NCBI RefSeq assembly: GCF_900128975.1
Contig: NZ_FQVC01000004.1
Location: 253,423-317,422, forward strand
Length of the DNA stretch: 64,000 nt
DNA from: Devosia limi DSM 17137
GTDB lineage: Bacteria > Pseudomonadota > Alphaproteobacteria > Rhizobiales > Devosiaceae
Direction of reading: 5' to 3'
The notes under the pieces were generated by a model. It was given only the letters and a program-made list of their open reading frames with translations. It ran no database searches and had not been told where the DNA came from. Of this stretch, positions 27,319 to 34,610 are shown one piece after another. The position numbers were made by a program, and so were the translations under genes. Every line of letters starts with the position of its first letter. Within the stretch, counting starts at the first letter, position 1.

Positions 27319-29220
27319 ATGATCGTCAACAAGTCGATGTATCCGATCCAGACCGGATTCTCCGTCATCTCCCAGATGCAGGACAAGATGGCGACGCTGC
27401 AGATGCAGCTGGGCACCGGGGCCAAGTCGCCAACCCTGGCCGGCATGGGCCGCGACCTGCCGCTGTCGCTGAGCGTGCGTCAGCGCCTCGATCGTATCGA
27501 AGGGTTCTCGGCCAGTATCGAGACCGTCAACCTGCGCCTGAGCTTTCTCGACAAGACCCTGTCGCGCTTCGACAAGATCGAGGGCGAAGCCCGCAATTCG
27601 GCCATTCAGGGCCAGTACGGCACCGGCAATATCAACATGGCGACCTTGCCGGACCTGTCCCGGGCCCGGTTCGACGAAATTGTCACCATGCTGAATTCGG
27701 AAGTGGCCGGCCGCTACCTGTTCGGTGGCGCCGCGACCGATGCGCCGCCGCTGCCCAATACCAATGAACTGCTCGAAGGGGCAGGGGGCCGCGCCGGCTT
27801 CAAGACCGTGGTCAGCGAGCGCAAGGCCGCCGATCTCGGTGCCAATGGCTATGGCCGCGTCAATACCGGCATTGCCGGTGGCACGGTGACCCTTGGCGAG
27901 GACGGGGTGCACCCGTTCGGGCTCAAATTGTCCAATATCTCGACCACCGCCGCCAATACCTCCGTGACCTACACTTCGCCGGCCGCCACCAATCCGCCGA
28001 CGGCCAAGAATCTGAGCGTGACCTTTGCGCCGGCTCCGGCCGAGCAGATCAGGGCCGGCGAATCCGTAACCATGGGCTTCACGCTGCCCGACGGCACCGA
28101 GACCCAGATAACGCTGCGCGCCACCACCGATAACCCGCCGGGCGCGGGCGAGTTCACTATCGGCACCGACGCCGATGCGACTGCCGCCAATTTCAAGGGT
28201 GCGCTCGAGACCCGGCTGACCCAGGTCGGCGGCTCCGAGCTGGCCGGGGCGTCGGTCTATGAGGCGAGCGAGAACTTCTTCAACGGCGCCGGCGAGCCGG
28301 TGCTGCGCGTTTCGGGCAATCCAGCCACGTCCCTGCGCGTTGGCACCGAGGCCGACACCGTGATGTGGTATCGCGGCCAGAGCCCGGCAATTGCTGCCGA
28401 GGGGCTGGGGCGGCTGGGGATTGCCACCAACGCCAATGCAGTCACGCTGGCGGAAGATGCCCCGGTCTCGCCCAAGCATGGCTTCCAGCTGACCGATGTG
28501 AGCCTGTCGACGGCCAACATCACCACTGCCCACACCGCGACCGATCCGAGCAGCATAGCGGTGACTTTCGCCAATGTGCCGGCCGAAGACGAAGCCGTCA
28601 CCATGACGCTGACCAAGCCGGATGGCACCAGCAGCACCCTGACGCTGACGGCGGTTAGCGGGACGCCCGGCCCGGGCCAGTTCCGCATCGGTGGCGATGT
28701 CAACAGCACGGCCGCCAACTTCTCCACCGCGCTCAATGCCAGCGTCACCATTGCTGCCAAGGCCGCCGAGGGCAATCCGCGCCAGAGCGTCACCGCCCAG
28801 ATCGATGACAGCACCAGCACGGCCTATGGCATGCAGGGCAATGAAGACGGGTTCCTGCGCATGGTGCGCTCGCTTGGCGCCATGTCTGTCGAGACCTATC
28901 CGGACAGCGACCCCAATGCCAAGGGGCGCTTTGACGCCATGGCGACGCGCCAGCATTCCCAGCTGTCGGAAGCGCACAATTCCAAGCGCGGCTCGATCGA
29001 GATCCTGACCATGGAACTGGGTATTGCCCAGGGCTCGCTCGAGAATACCGCCAAGCGCCACACCGACTACAAGTCGCAGCTGGACAACCTGTTGAGCGAT
29101 GTCGAAACGGTCTCCAAGGAAGATGTCTCCATGGAAATCCTGGCGCTGCAGACCCGCATGCAGGCCAGTTACCAGGTGACCGCCATGGTCAGCAAACTGA
29201 GCCTGGCGAACTACCTGTAA
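27319..29220 (+). CDS. flgL: Hook-filament junction protein FlgL (HAP3) with duplicated inserted domain
   Basis: This 633-residue protein is about twice the usual length. The flagellin-like N-terminus (1-165; QTGFSVISQMQDKMATLQMQ) and C-terminus (about 500-633; EDVSMEILALQTRMQASYQV) form the helical core. In between are two related beta modules, about 191-302 and 377-482. They share VTMGFTLPDGT / VTMTLTKPDGT, then PPGAGEFTIGTDADATAANF / GPGQFRIGGDVNSTAANF. The duplication is internal and in frame. It is last in the flgE-flgK-flgL unit and converges on flaF across a bidirectional terminator. Confidence 0.88.
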   Translation: MIVNKSMYPIQTGFSVISQMQDKMATLQMQLGTGAKSPTLAGMGRDLPLSLSVRQRLDRIEGFSASIETVNLRLSFLDKTLSRFDKIEGEARNSAIQGQYGTGNINMATLPDLSRARFDEIVTMLNSEVAGRYLFGGAATDAPPLPNTNELLEGAGGRAGFKTVVSERKAADLGANGYGRVNTGIAGGTVTLGEDGVHPFGLKLSNISTTAANTSVTYTSPAATNPPTAKNLSVTFAPAPAEQIRAGESVTMGFTLPDGTETQITLRATTDNPPGAGEFTIGTDADATAANFKGALETRLTQVGGSELAGASVYEASENFFNGAGEPVLRVSGNPATSLRVGTEADTVMWYRGQSPAIAAEGLGRLGIATNANAVTLAEDAPVSPKHGFQLTDVSLSTANITTAHTATDPSSIAVTFANVPAEDEAVTMTLTKPDGTSSTLTLTAVSGTPGPGQFRIGGDVNSTAANFSTALNASVTIAAKAAEGNPRQSVTAQIDDSTSTAYGMQGNEDGFLRMVRSLGAMSVETYPDSDPNAKGRFDAMATRQHSQLSEAHNSKRGSIEILTMELGIAQGSLENTAKRHTDYKSQLDNLLSDVETVSKEDVSMEILALQTRMQASYQVTAMVSKLSLANYL

Positions 29221-29255
29221 GAGGCAAAACCAGTCGGGCGCCGCATCAGGCAACG

Positions 29256-29294
29256 CCCCTCACTCGCCCCAAGCGGGTCGCCCTCTCCTCCAGG
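29256..29294. repeat. Decayed copy of repeat family C (C2)
   Basis: CCCCTCACTCGCCCCAAGCG and the following bases match the right arm of the element at 14547-14585 with about five substitutions. The left arm is missing. It lies just after flgL. Confidence 0.6.
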
Positions 29295-29313
29295 ACGCGC
29301 GATACGGACAACA

Positions 29314-29345
29314 AAAAAGCCCCCGATCTGCATCGGGGGCTTTTT
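29314..29345. terminator. Bidirectional terminator between flgL and flaF
   Basis: AAAAAGCCCCCGAT and ATCGGGGGCTTTTT pair perfectly around a CTGC loop. A-tract and T-tract on either side let it stop both flgL (+) and flaF (-). Confidence 0.92.
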
Positions 29346-29361
29346 GTTGCAATGAGGTGCC

Positions 29362-29739
29362 TCAGGCGGGCATTGAGCGCAGGCCGGCGGCGATCTGGCG
29401 ATTGATGTTGATCATGCCGTCCAGGGTCTGCGGCGCGGGTTCGATCATCATTTCGCGGGTCTGGTTCAGCACGAACAGGCCGAGATTGACGATGTTCTGG
29501 CGGGTCTGGGCCGGCAGCGGATTATCCGCGCCATTGGCCGAGCTCATGAAGATGGTCCAGAGCTTGCGGTTGAAGGTCAGGGCAGGCGGCAAAAGGTCGA
29601 AATCGGTGGGCCAGGTGTCGCGGATCGCCTGCAACCGGGCTGCGGCCTTGATCAACAAGGCGGCTTCGCGCTCTCGCGGCGATTCAGTCGCCTTGGCTGT
29701 CTGCTGATAGGCGAGTGCCCCGTGATGCTGCATTTGCAA
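29362..29739 (-). CDS. flaF: Flagellin synthesis regulator FlaF
   Basis: This 125-residue alphaproteobacterial protein is needed for flagellin translation or secretion and works with FlbT. Family features are YQQTAKATESPREREAALLI near the N-terminus and NRKLWTIFMSSAN near residue 60, then the helix RQNIVNLGLFVLNQTREM. It overlaps the end of flbT by 56 bases, so the two are translationally linked. ATG 29739 is used; ATG 29733 is an equal alternative. Confidence 0.93.
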   Translation of the reverse strand: MQMQHHGALAYQQTAKATESPREREAALLIKAAARLQAIRDTWPTDFDLLPPALTFNRKLWTIFMSSANGADNPLPAQTRQNIVNLGLFVLNQTREMMIEPAPQTLDGMININRQIAAGLRSMPA

Positions 29740-30109
29740 TCAGATCCTCTTCGAACTGGATCAGCTGTTTGGCCGACTTCAGAGCTTTGTATAAGGCCCC
29801 AGTTAAGATGTCGTTATTGATCCTATCAACGATTGCCGTACTCGAGGGCGCTGCCGTGACGATGTCGTTAATCAGCGAAAAATACTCGCTGCGCAGAATG
29901 TCGGTATTGTTCTCGATGTACATGATCTGGACGGCCAGATAGACGCGCTTGGCCGGGGTGTCGGCGGTCGCTGGCGTCAGGATATCCTTCTCGCGCAGGA
30001 TGGGCGCCTGGCCCTCGATAAACAGCCGTGTACGCTGGTCGGAATTGGTGATGATGCAATTGCCCACCAACAGCTTTTCACCCGGCTTCAGTTCGACCTT
30101 GAGCGCCAT
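29684..30109 (-). CDS. flbT: Flagellin mRNA regulator FlbT
   Basis: The 141-residue protein starts MALKVELKPGEKLLVGNCII and includes RVYLAVQIMYIENN, the FlbT signature. In Caulobacter FlbT binds the 5' leader of flagellin mRNA and promotes its decay until the hook is complete. A strong ribosome site (GGAGGCGGG) precedes ATG 30109. The flagellin gene lies immediately upstream on the same strand, with a terminator between, so flbT-flaF probably has its own promoter in the 68-base gap or depends on read-through. Confidence 0.95.
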   Translation of the reverse strand: MALKVELKPGEKLLVGNCIITNSDQRTRLFIEGQAPILREKDILTPATADTPAKRVYLAVQIMYIENNTDILRSEYFSLINDIVTAAPSSTAIVDRINNDILTGALYKALKSAKQLIQFEEDLIANAASRGTRLSADSQGD

Positions 30110-30177
30110 TCGGCCCGCCTCCGGATTGAATCACTTCGCGGCGAGTGTAACCCACTGCGCGTGTACGCGAAAAAAGA

Positions 30178-30203
30178 AAAAGGCGGGCCGGGGCCCGCCT
30201 TTT
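30178..30203 (-). terminator. Intrinsic terminator of the flagellin gene
   Basis: AAAAGGCGGGCC and GGCCCGCCTTTT form a perfect stem with a GG loop. On the minus strand a long T-rich tract follows, so flagellin mRNA should end here. Confidence 0.9.
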
Positions 30204-30225
30204 CCAATCTGTGGCTAAGCCGCTA

Positions 30226-31770
30226 TTAGCGGAGCAGCTGCAGCACGCCCTGATCGGCCTGGTTGGCCATCGACAGGGTCGAGGAGGCCAGCGACTGACG
30301 GGTCTGGAGAGCCATCATGTTGGCAGCTTCCTGGTTCATGTCGGCCAGGGTCAGGTTGCCAGCACCGGTTTCCAGGGTGTTGATCATCGACTTGGTGAAG
30401 TCCTGACGGTTCTGAACGATCGAGAGGTTCGAACCGAAGGCCGAAGCCTGCGAACGGACCGAGTTCAGACCGGCCTTAACTTCGTCCAGAAACTTGTCGA
30501 TGCCGGCATCGCTGTCGAGATCGGCAGCGGTCAGGGTGGTGGTCAGCTTCAGGGTGCCGGCGTTGACTGCCTCTTCACCCTTGGTCTGGATGTCGATCGA
30601 GGAGGTGCCGGTTTCGTTGAAGGTGATCTTCAGCTTGTCGCCACGCAGCAGGTTGATACCGTTGAACGAAGCATCGTCCGACAGCTTGTCGAGCTGGTCG
30701 CGCAGTTCGTTGAACTGGTTGGCCAGATCCGAACGAACCTTGTTACCGTCGATCTTGTTGGCGCCGGTCGAGGTGCCATCGATCACGCCAGTGCTCGAAA
30801 CACCACCAAGGTTGAGTTCCTGAGTCGACAGGTTCTCGATGCGCAGCTTGCCGTTGTCGTTCGAAGCGCGCAGCTTGCCCTTGAGGCCAGCGTGGTTGTT
30901 CACTTCGTTGACCAGCTGATCGACGCTCTTGGAGGCGGCGGCAGTGGCAGGAACTTCTGGAGTACCCGGAACTGCCGGGGTACCAGGAACAGCGGCGGAA
31001 CCGGCGACGGTTGCCGGGGTGCCCATGATTGCTGCAGTAGTGCCGTTCCCGTTGCCGCCAGCGTCGGCGATCGAAATGCCAGTACCAGCGGCATTCTGCA
31101 GGCGAAGTTCGCCACCATCGACGTCGGCAACGGTCGAACCGACAGCAGTGTTGATCTTTCCGGCGGCGGCGGCGGCGTCGTCCCCGTCGGCGAGGGTGAC
31201 GTTGAAGTCAACTCCAGCAACGGTAACGGTGACGTCACCGGCCGTCACAGCGGTAAGGTCAGCACCGCCAACACCAGTCACCGAAGAGGTAACAGCGGGA
31301 GTGCCTGGGACCGCAGGCGTGCCGGGAACCGCGGGGGTGCCTGCGGTTGCTGCTGTGCCCAGAGCGATGGTGATCGGTGTTGCGCCAATGGAGCCACCGT
31401 CGAACGAGATGCTCTCGGCATCGGTCAGGTTCGGCCCGATTTCGAGCGATGCCGTCTGGAACGACTTGTCCTGGCGAGCCTGGCGCAGGGTCGACTGCAT
31501 CGATTCCAGGTTCTTGGTGATGGCGGACAGGCCATTGTCAGCAGCTTCGATGGTCTTGATGCCGTTAGCCATCGAGTCCATCAGGTTGTTCAGGTCACCG
31601 GCGCGGCTGTTCAGCGAAGCAGCGGTGAAAAAGTTGGTTGGGTTGTCCAGTGCCGAGTTGACCTTGTTGCCCGTCGAGAGACGGTCCTGGGTCTTGGCCA
31701 TCAGCGTCGCCGTATTCTGCAGCGACGAGAGGTTGGAACGGACGGCTTTGGAAAGATTGATATCGGCCAT
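30226..31770 (-). CDS. fliC: Flagellin with extended variable region
   Basis: This 514-residue filament subunit has a D0/D1 N-terminus MADINLSKAVRSNLSSLQNT and a C-terminus (TLETGAGNLTLADMNQEAAN ... MANQADQGVLQLLR) typical of alphaproteobacterial flagellins. Most of those have 270-400 residues; here a variable region (about 140-330) is added. It contains PGTPAV repeats at 144-160 and again at 259-275, flanking a flagellin_IN-like module (DVTVTVAGVDFNVTLADGDD). AAAAGGATG precedes ATG 31770. Only one flagellin gene is seen in the window; others may exist elsewhere. It sits beside flbT-flaF, its post-transcriptional regulators. Confidence 0.95.
   Translation of the reverse strand: MADINLSKAVRSNLSSLQNTATLMAKTQDRLSTGNKVNSALDNPTNFFTAASLNSRAGDLNNLMDSMANGIKTIEAADNGLSAITKNLESMQSTLRQARQDKSFQTASLEIGPNLTDAESISFDGGSIGATPITIALGTAATAGTPAVPGTPAVPGTPAVTSSVTGVGGADLTAVTAGDVTVTVAGVDFNVTLADGDDAAAAAGKINTAVGSTVADVDGGELRLQNAAGTGISIADAGGNGNGTTAAIMGTPATVAGSAAVPGTPAVPGTPEVPATAAASKSVDQLVNEVNNHAGLKGKLRASNDNGKLRIENLSTQELNLGGVSSTGVIDGTSTGANKIDGNKVRSDLANQFNELRDQLDKLSDDASFNGINLLRGDKLKITFNETGTSSIDIQTKGEEAVNAGTLKLTTTLTAADLDSDAGIDKFLDEVKAGLNSVRSQASAFGSNLSIVQNRQDFTKSMINTLETGAGNLTLADMNQEAANMMALQTRQSLASSTLSMANQADQGVLQLLR
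30946..31341 (-). repeat. Paired PGTPAV-coding repeats flanking the flagellin insert
   Basis: Two low-complexity blocks, 31291-31341 (GTPAVPGTPAVPGTPAV) and 30946-30996 (AAVPGTPAVPGTPEVPA), border about 100 codons of a beta-rich module. The symmetry suggests a cassette inserted between, or bounded by, the repeats. Confidence 0.7.
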
Positions 31771-31822
31771 TTATGGCATCCTTTTCTAGGAGTCGATTAC
31801 GAAACGCCTCTTCCTGAGACAT

Positions 31823-31859
31823 CGAAATCCTTGCCAGACAGGTCATAAGGATTCGTTAA
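31823..31859 (-). promoter_or_regulatory. Candidate flagellin promoter region
   Basis: On the minus strand TTAA-N7-TTAT (31845-31859) is one base from a CtrA box. Just downstream TGGCA..TTTCG (31823-31836) resembles a sigma-54 promoter, with GG-N10-G but GA instead of GC at -12. The start codon is 53 bases further. The evidence is suggestive only. Confidence 0.35.
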
Positions 31860-31913
31860 ATCCATGTCGGATTCTTGCACCGACTTTGTTGGTATCGCCG
31901 GTTTGCGAATAGC

Positions 31914-31936
31914 AAAAAGCCCCGGAAACCGGGGCT
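31914..31936 (-). terminator. Terminator after the small orphan gene
   Basis: AGCCCCGG and CCGGGGCT pair around an AAA loop. The minus strand continues into TTTTTGC. It lies 44 bases after the stop of the gene at 31980. Confidence 0.8.
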
Positions 31937-31979
31937 CTGGCTTGTTTGTGGCAGGAAGTGCCTCGTGACGGTGCGTTAA

Positions 31980-32321
31980 CTAGACGACGAGGTCGCGCAG
32001 CCGCAGTTCGGACTCGGGGGGAATCGGGGCATTGCCGATGCGCAGGAACAATTCGTCCAGGGTTTCAGGGCGCGGGGGCAGATTGCCGGCAATCACCGCG
32101 GCGGCAAACATCGAGCCAGCCGGGGCGGGGGGCGGCGGAGCGGGCCGCTCCTGTTCCTGGCGGGAACCGTCGCGCTTGGGGAAATTGTCGCCGGTTTCCG
32201 GGCTGCTCGGCGCCGGTGGAGCACTGTCAGGCAACAGGGCGCGGTCGCCGGTCTGATGGCGTGATCGCAAGTCGCCCATATTGGCATTTCCCGGCGATAC
32301 GGGATCGATGGCGTAGACCAT
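31980..32321 (-). CDS. Small Pro-rich protein of unknown function in the flgI unit
   Basis: This 113-residue protein has no recognised family. The middle is Pro/Ala-rich and probably disordered (APPAPSSPETG, RPAPPPPAPAG). The C-terminus RPETLDELFLRIGNAPIPPE looks like a short helical motif that could bind a partner. There is no signal peptide or membrane segment. It is on the same strand as flgI-flgJ-flgN-like, 103 bases after the last of these, and is followed by a good terminator, both of which support it as a real gene. A motility role is guessed from position only. Confidence 0.55.
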   Translation of the reverse strand: MVYAIDPVSPGNANMGDLRSRHQTGDRALLPDSAPPAPSSPETGDNFPKRDGSRQEQERPAPPPPAPAGSMFAAAVIAGNLPPRPETLDELFLRIGNAPIPPESELRLRDLVV

Positions 32322-32424
32322 GACGCTGTCCTAACCTGGCACCAATGCCGTCCGCAGGATAGGACAGCCAGAATTTCTGTCAACTTGCGCAAGTTGATCC
32401 AGTTTTCGTCAAATTGCGGCAAGT

Positions 32425-32892
32425 CTAAAGCGCGCGATTGACGGCAATGCCGCGGGCAGAACTGGATGGATCGTTAGCAATCGTGCCGGCCCGTCCGTAA
32501 ACGTGGGTGCGCTCTTTCTGGCCGACAACTTTGGCGACGTCGGTGAGCAAGTCTTCGGTGACCGTGCGGGCAGTTGCCAGGACGCGCAGATTTTCCGCCA
32601 TCTGGGTGGCAAGGCTTTCATGGCCGTTGCGCAGGCGATCGACGGCGCTGGGGGCTTCCTGCTTGAGTCGCTCCGTCTGGCGCTGCACCGAGCGGGCCAG
32701 CACCACATAGTCCTGGGCCAGCCGCGCCTTGTCGGGCGTGAGAATGCTGGCCTGGCGCATATGGCCGGCGCGCAGCAGCGTGGTTTCCTGGTTCATCACA
32801 TCGACCAGCGCGGTGAGCGCGGATTCGGCGCGCGCGCATAGTTCGGTGGCCGGCAGGGTGTCGAGGGCGGCAAGGCGGGCTGCGGCGGTCAT
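32425..32892 (-). CDS. FlgN-like flagellar chaperone (possibly FlbY-type)
   Basis: This 155-residue, mostly helical protein includes CARAESALTALVDVMNQETT and KARLAQDYVVLARSVQRQTE, the pattern of FlgN/FlbY-type export chaperones. These hold FlgK and FlgL in the cytoplasm before export. Its start overlaps the end of the rod-binding protein gene by four bases, so it is co-translated with flgI-flgJ. In Caulobacter a similar gene (flbY) follows flgI and cheL. The family call comes from helical pattern and position, not from strong motifs. Confidence 0.7.
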   Translation of the reverse strand: MTAAARLAALDTLPATELCARAESALTALVDVMNQETTLLRAGHMRQASILTPDKARLAQDYVVLARSVQRQTERLKQEAPSAVDRLRNGHESLATQMAENLRVLATARTVTEDLLTDVAKVVGQKERTHVYGRAGTIANDPSSSARGIAVNRAL

Positions 32893-33230
32893 TTGGCTGA
32901 ATATCCCTTGAGAGATGAACTGGATTGGGTTGCGAAGGGCTGGTTCTGGGCTGCTTCCTGCAGCGCCATCAGGTCGCCCATGATCTGGTCGGCAATGCCG
33001 AGGCCGCCGTTCTGGGCCATGGTGGCCGCAAGCTGTTCGGTCTGCATGGAGCGCCAGGTCTCCTCGCCGAAGCCGCCGCCGAACGGTCCGTCGCTTTTGA
33101 CGCCGGCAAACATTTCCTTGACCAGGGTATTGAGGAACACGCCCTCGAATTCCTCGGCCTGCTGGCGCACACGGGCGACCTGCGATGGCGAGAGCGACGA
33201 GGCTGGAAGGCCGGAGGTGATGTTCATCAC
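32889..33230 (-). CDS. flgJ: Rod-binding protein FlgJ (N-domain only, CheL-like)
   Basis: The 113-residue protein carries the rod-binding domain: QAEEFEGVFLNTLVKEMFAG, then FGGGFGEETWRSMQTEQLAA and NGGLGIADQIMGDLM. The muramidase domain of gamma-proteobacterial FlgJ is absent, as is usual in alphaproteobacteria, where the protein is called CheL or FlgJ. It caps the growing rod in the periplasm. It overlaps flgI by four bases and the next gene by four bases, giving a tight flgI-flgJ-flgN-like unit. Confidence 0.9.
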   Translation of the reverse strand: MMNITSGLPASSLSPSQVARVRQQAEEFEGVFLNTLVKEMFAGVKSDGPFGGGFGEETWRSMQTEQLAATMAQNGGLGIADQIMGDLMALQEAAQNQPFATQSSSSLKGYSAK

Positions 33231-34351
33231 AGCACCTCGATTTCTGCCTGAAGGGCGCCCGTAGCCTTGATGGCCTGCAGGATGGCGATCAGGTCGCGCG
33301 GGGAGATGCCCAGAGCATTGAGGCCATCGACCAGTTGCTGCAGCGTCACCGATTCCTCCACCACGGCGAGCGCAGTATCGCGCTGGGTCACGTCGAGTGT
33401 GGTATTGGGCTCGACTGCGGTGACGCCGCGGCTGAACGGGGCCGGCTGCACGACGGTGGGGTTCTCGGCAATGGTCACGGTCAGGTTGGATTGTGCAACG
33501 GCGACCGAGGAGACGCGCACGTCCTTGCCCATGACGATGATGCCGGAATTCTCGTCGATGACGATCTTTGCTGTCTGATCGGTCTGGACGATCAGCTGTT
33601 CGATATCGGTCAGCAGGTCGACAATATTGCCATTGAAGCCACGGGGCAGGGTGAGGCGCACGGTGGCCGGGTCTTCCGGTGTCGCAGTAGGGGTGCCGAT
33701 GAAGTCATTGATGGAGAGCGCGATGCGGCGGGCGGTGGTCAGGTCCGGGTTGCGCAGGGCCAGGCGAAGCGAAGTCTGGGCGCCGAGGTGAAACTCGATC
33801 TCGCGCTCGATCAGCGCGCCCGAGGAAATGCGGCCGGTCGTGGGGACGCCGGAAATGACGGTGGCGGCATCACCCGAGGCCTTGAAGCCATTGATACTGA
33901 CCGGGCCCTGGGCGATGGCATAGACCTCGCCATCGGCTCCGAGCAGCGGAGTGACCAGCAGCGTGCCGCCCTGCAGGCTGCCCGAATCCCCGAGTGCGGC
34001 GACCGAAACGTCCATCCGCGAGCCCTGGGTGGAGAAGGCGGGCAGGTTGGCGGTGACCATGACGGCGGCGACATTGGCCGTGCGGACATTCTCACCGGCG
34101 GTATTGACGCCCAGCCGTTCGAGCATGGATTGCAGAGATTGCTTGGTGAACGGGGAATTGTTGAGGCTGTCGCCGGTGCCGTTAAGCCCGACCACCAGGC
34201 CATAGCCGACCAGCTGGTTGTCGCGGACGCCTTCGATGTCGACGATATCCTTGATGCGCGCCGTCGCTGCATTGGCTGTCGTTGCCGGTGCCAGGATCAT
34301 TGCGGTGCCGATCAGCCCCGCCATCAGGATTCGCCAGATTGAAATGCGCAT
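33227..34351 (-). CDS. flgI: Flagellar P-ring protein FlgI
   Basis: This 374-residue periplasmic protein has a signal peptide (MRISIWRILMAGLIGTAMIL ... ANA) and the mature N-terminus ARIKDIVDIEGVRDNQLVGY, a hallmark of FlgI. Conserved blocks include GLNGTGDSLNNSPFTKQSLQ near the start and NALGISPRDLIAILQAIKAT near the end. It forms the P-ring around the rod in the peptidoglycan layer. ATG 34351 has GGGGATG correctly spaced upstream; ATG 34357 would not. It is first in its unit, behind a sigma-54 promoter. Confidence 0.96.
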   Translation of the reverse strand: MRISIWRILMAGLIGTAMILAPATTANAATARIKDIVDIEGVRDNQLVGYGLVVGLNGTGDSLNNSPFTKQSLQSMLERLGVNTAGENVRTANVAAVMVTANLPAFSTQGSRMDVSVAALGDSGSLQGGTLLVTPLLGADGEVYAIAQGPVSINGFKASGDAATVISGVPTTGRISSGALIEREIEFHLGAQTSLRLALRNPDLTTARRIALSINDFIGTPTATPEDPATVRLTLPRGFNGNIVDLLTDIEQLIVQTDQTAKIVIDENSGIIVMGKDVRVSSVAVAQSNLTVTIAENPTVVQPAPFSRGVTAVEPNTTLDVTQRDTALAVVEESVTLQQLVDGLNALGISPRDLIAILQAIKATGALQAEIEVL

Positions 34352-34406
34352 CGTCATCCCCGTTACTGGCCGCGCCATCCCCATGGTGCAGCCGTCGGGT
34401 GTTGCA

Positions 34407-34423
34407 TTGCGAAAATCGTGCCA
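34407..34423 (-). promoter_or_regulatory. Sigma-54 promoter of the flgI unit
   Basis: On the minus strand TGGCACGATTTTCGCAA has GG and GC exactly 10 bases apart. The predicted transcript starts near 34396, 45 bases before the flgI ATG. Confidence 0.75.
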
Positions 34424-34520
34424 GATGCGATTGCCGTCGGTTAAGACATTGAAAATAAGTGATTAATTTTGGCGTCTGGACGGCTTCGGTGGTGTCCTCT
34501 GCGCTGGGGATGGGGTGGGT

Positions 34521-34535
34521 GAGCAATTCTTGCCG
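34521..34535. promoter_or_regulatory. ftr-like half-conserved site in the flgI-fliX gap
   Basis: On the minus strand CGGCA-AGAAT-TGCTC has a full left half and three of five bases in the right half. It lies about 100 bases before the flgI sigma-54 promoter, an enhancer-like distance. Confidence 0.4.
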
Positions 34536-34541
34536 GGCTCG

Positions 34542-34556
34542 TTAAGGTCCTGTTAA
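34542..34556 (+). promoter_or_regulatory. CtrA box (TTAA-N7-TTAA) upstream of fliX
   Basis: This is a perfect match to the CtrA consensus, 55 bases before the proposed fliX start. It is followed by the ftr-like palindrome at 34564-34578. Confidence 0.7.
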
Positions 34557-34563
34557 CTGGTGG

Positions 34564-34578
34564 CGGCAGATTTTGCCG
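34564..34578. promoter_or_regulatory. CGGCA-N5-TGCCG palindrome, fliX leader
   Basis: CGGCAGATTTTGCCG is a 15-base palindrome identical to the one at 56123-56137. Its position just after the CtrA box would suit repression of fliX by an FlbD-type protein. Confidence 0.55.
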
Positions 34579-34610
34579 GTATCGCCGCCCATGATTTGAG
34601 TCTCATCGCC

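Noticed and set aside
27304-29253. Minus-strand frame of 649 residues opposite flgL
   Set aside because: The plus-strand FlgL has conserved termini and an operon position; the opposite frame looks like codon-bias shadow.
30929-31789. Collagen-like GVPGTAG repeats on the plus strand
   Set aside because: They are the antisense reading of the PGTPAV repeats of flagellin, not a real collagen-like protein.
33335-34342. Plus-strand frame of 335 residues opposite flgI
   Set aside because: It is a shadow of flgI with no ribosome site and no domain.
34560-34610. Upstream GTG start for fliX
   Set aside because: It would place the ftr-like palindrome in coding sequence and extend the protein beyond the family length; TTG 34611 gives 139 residues.
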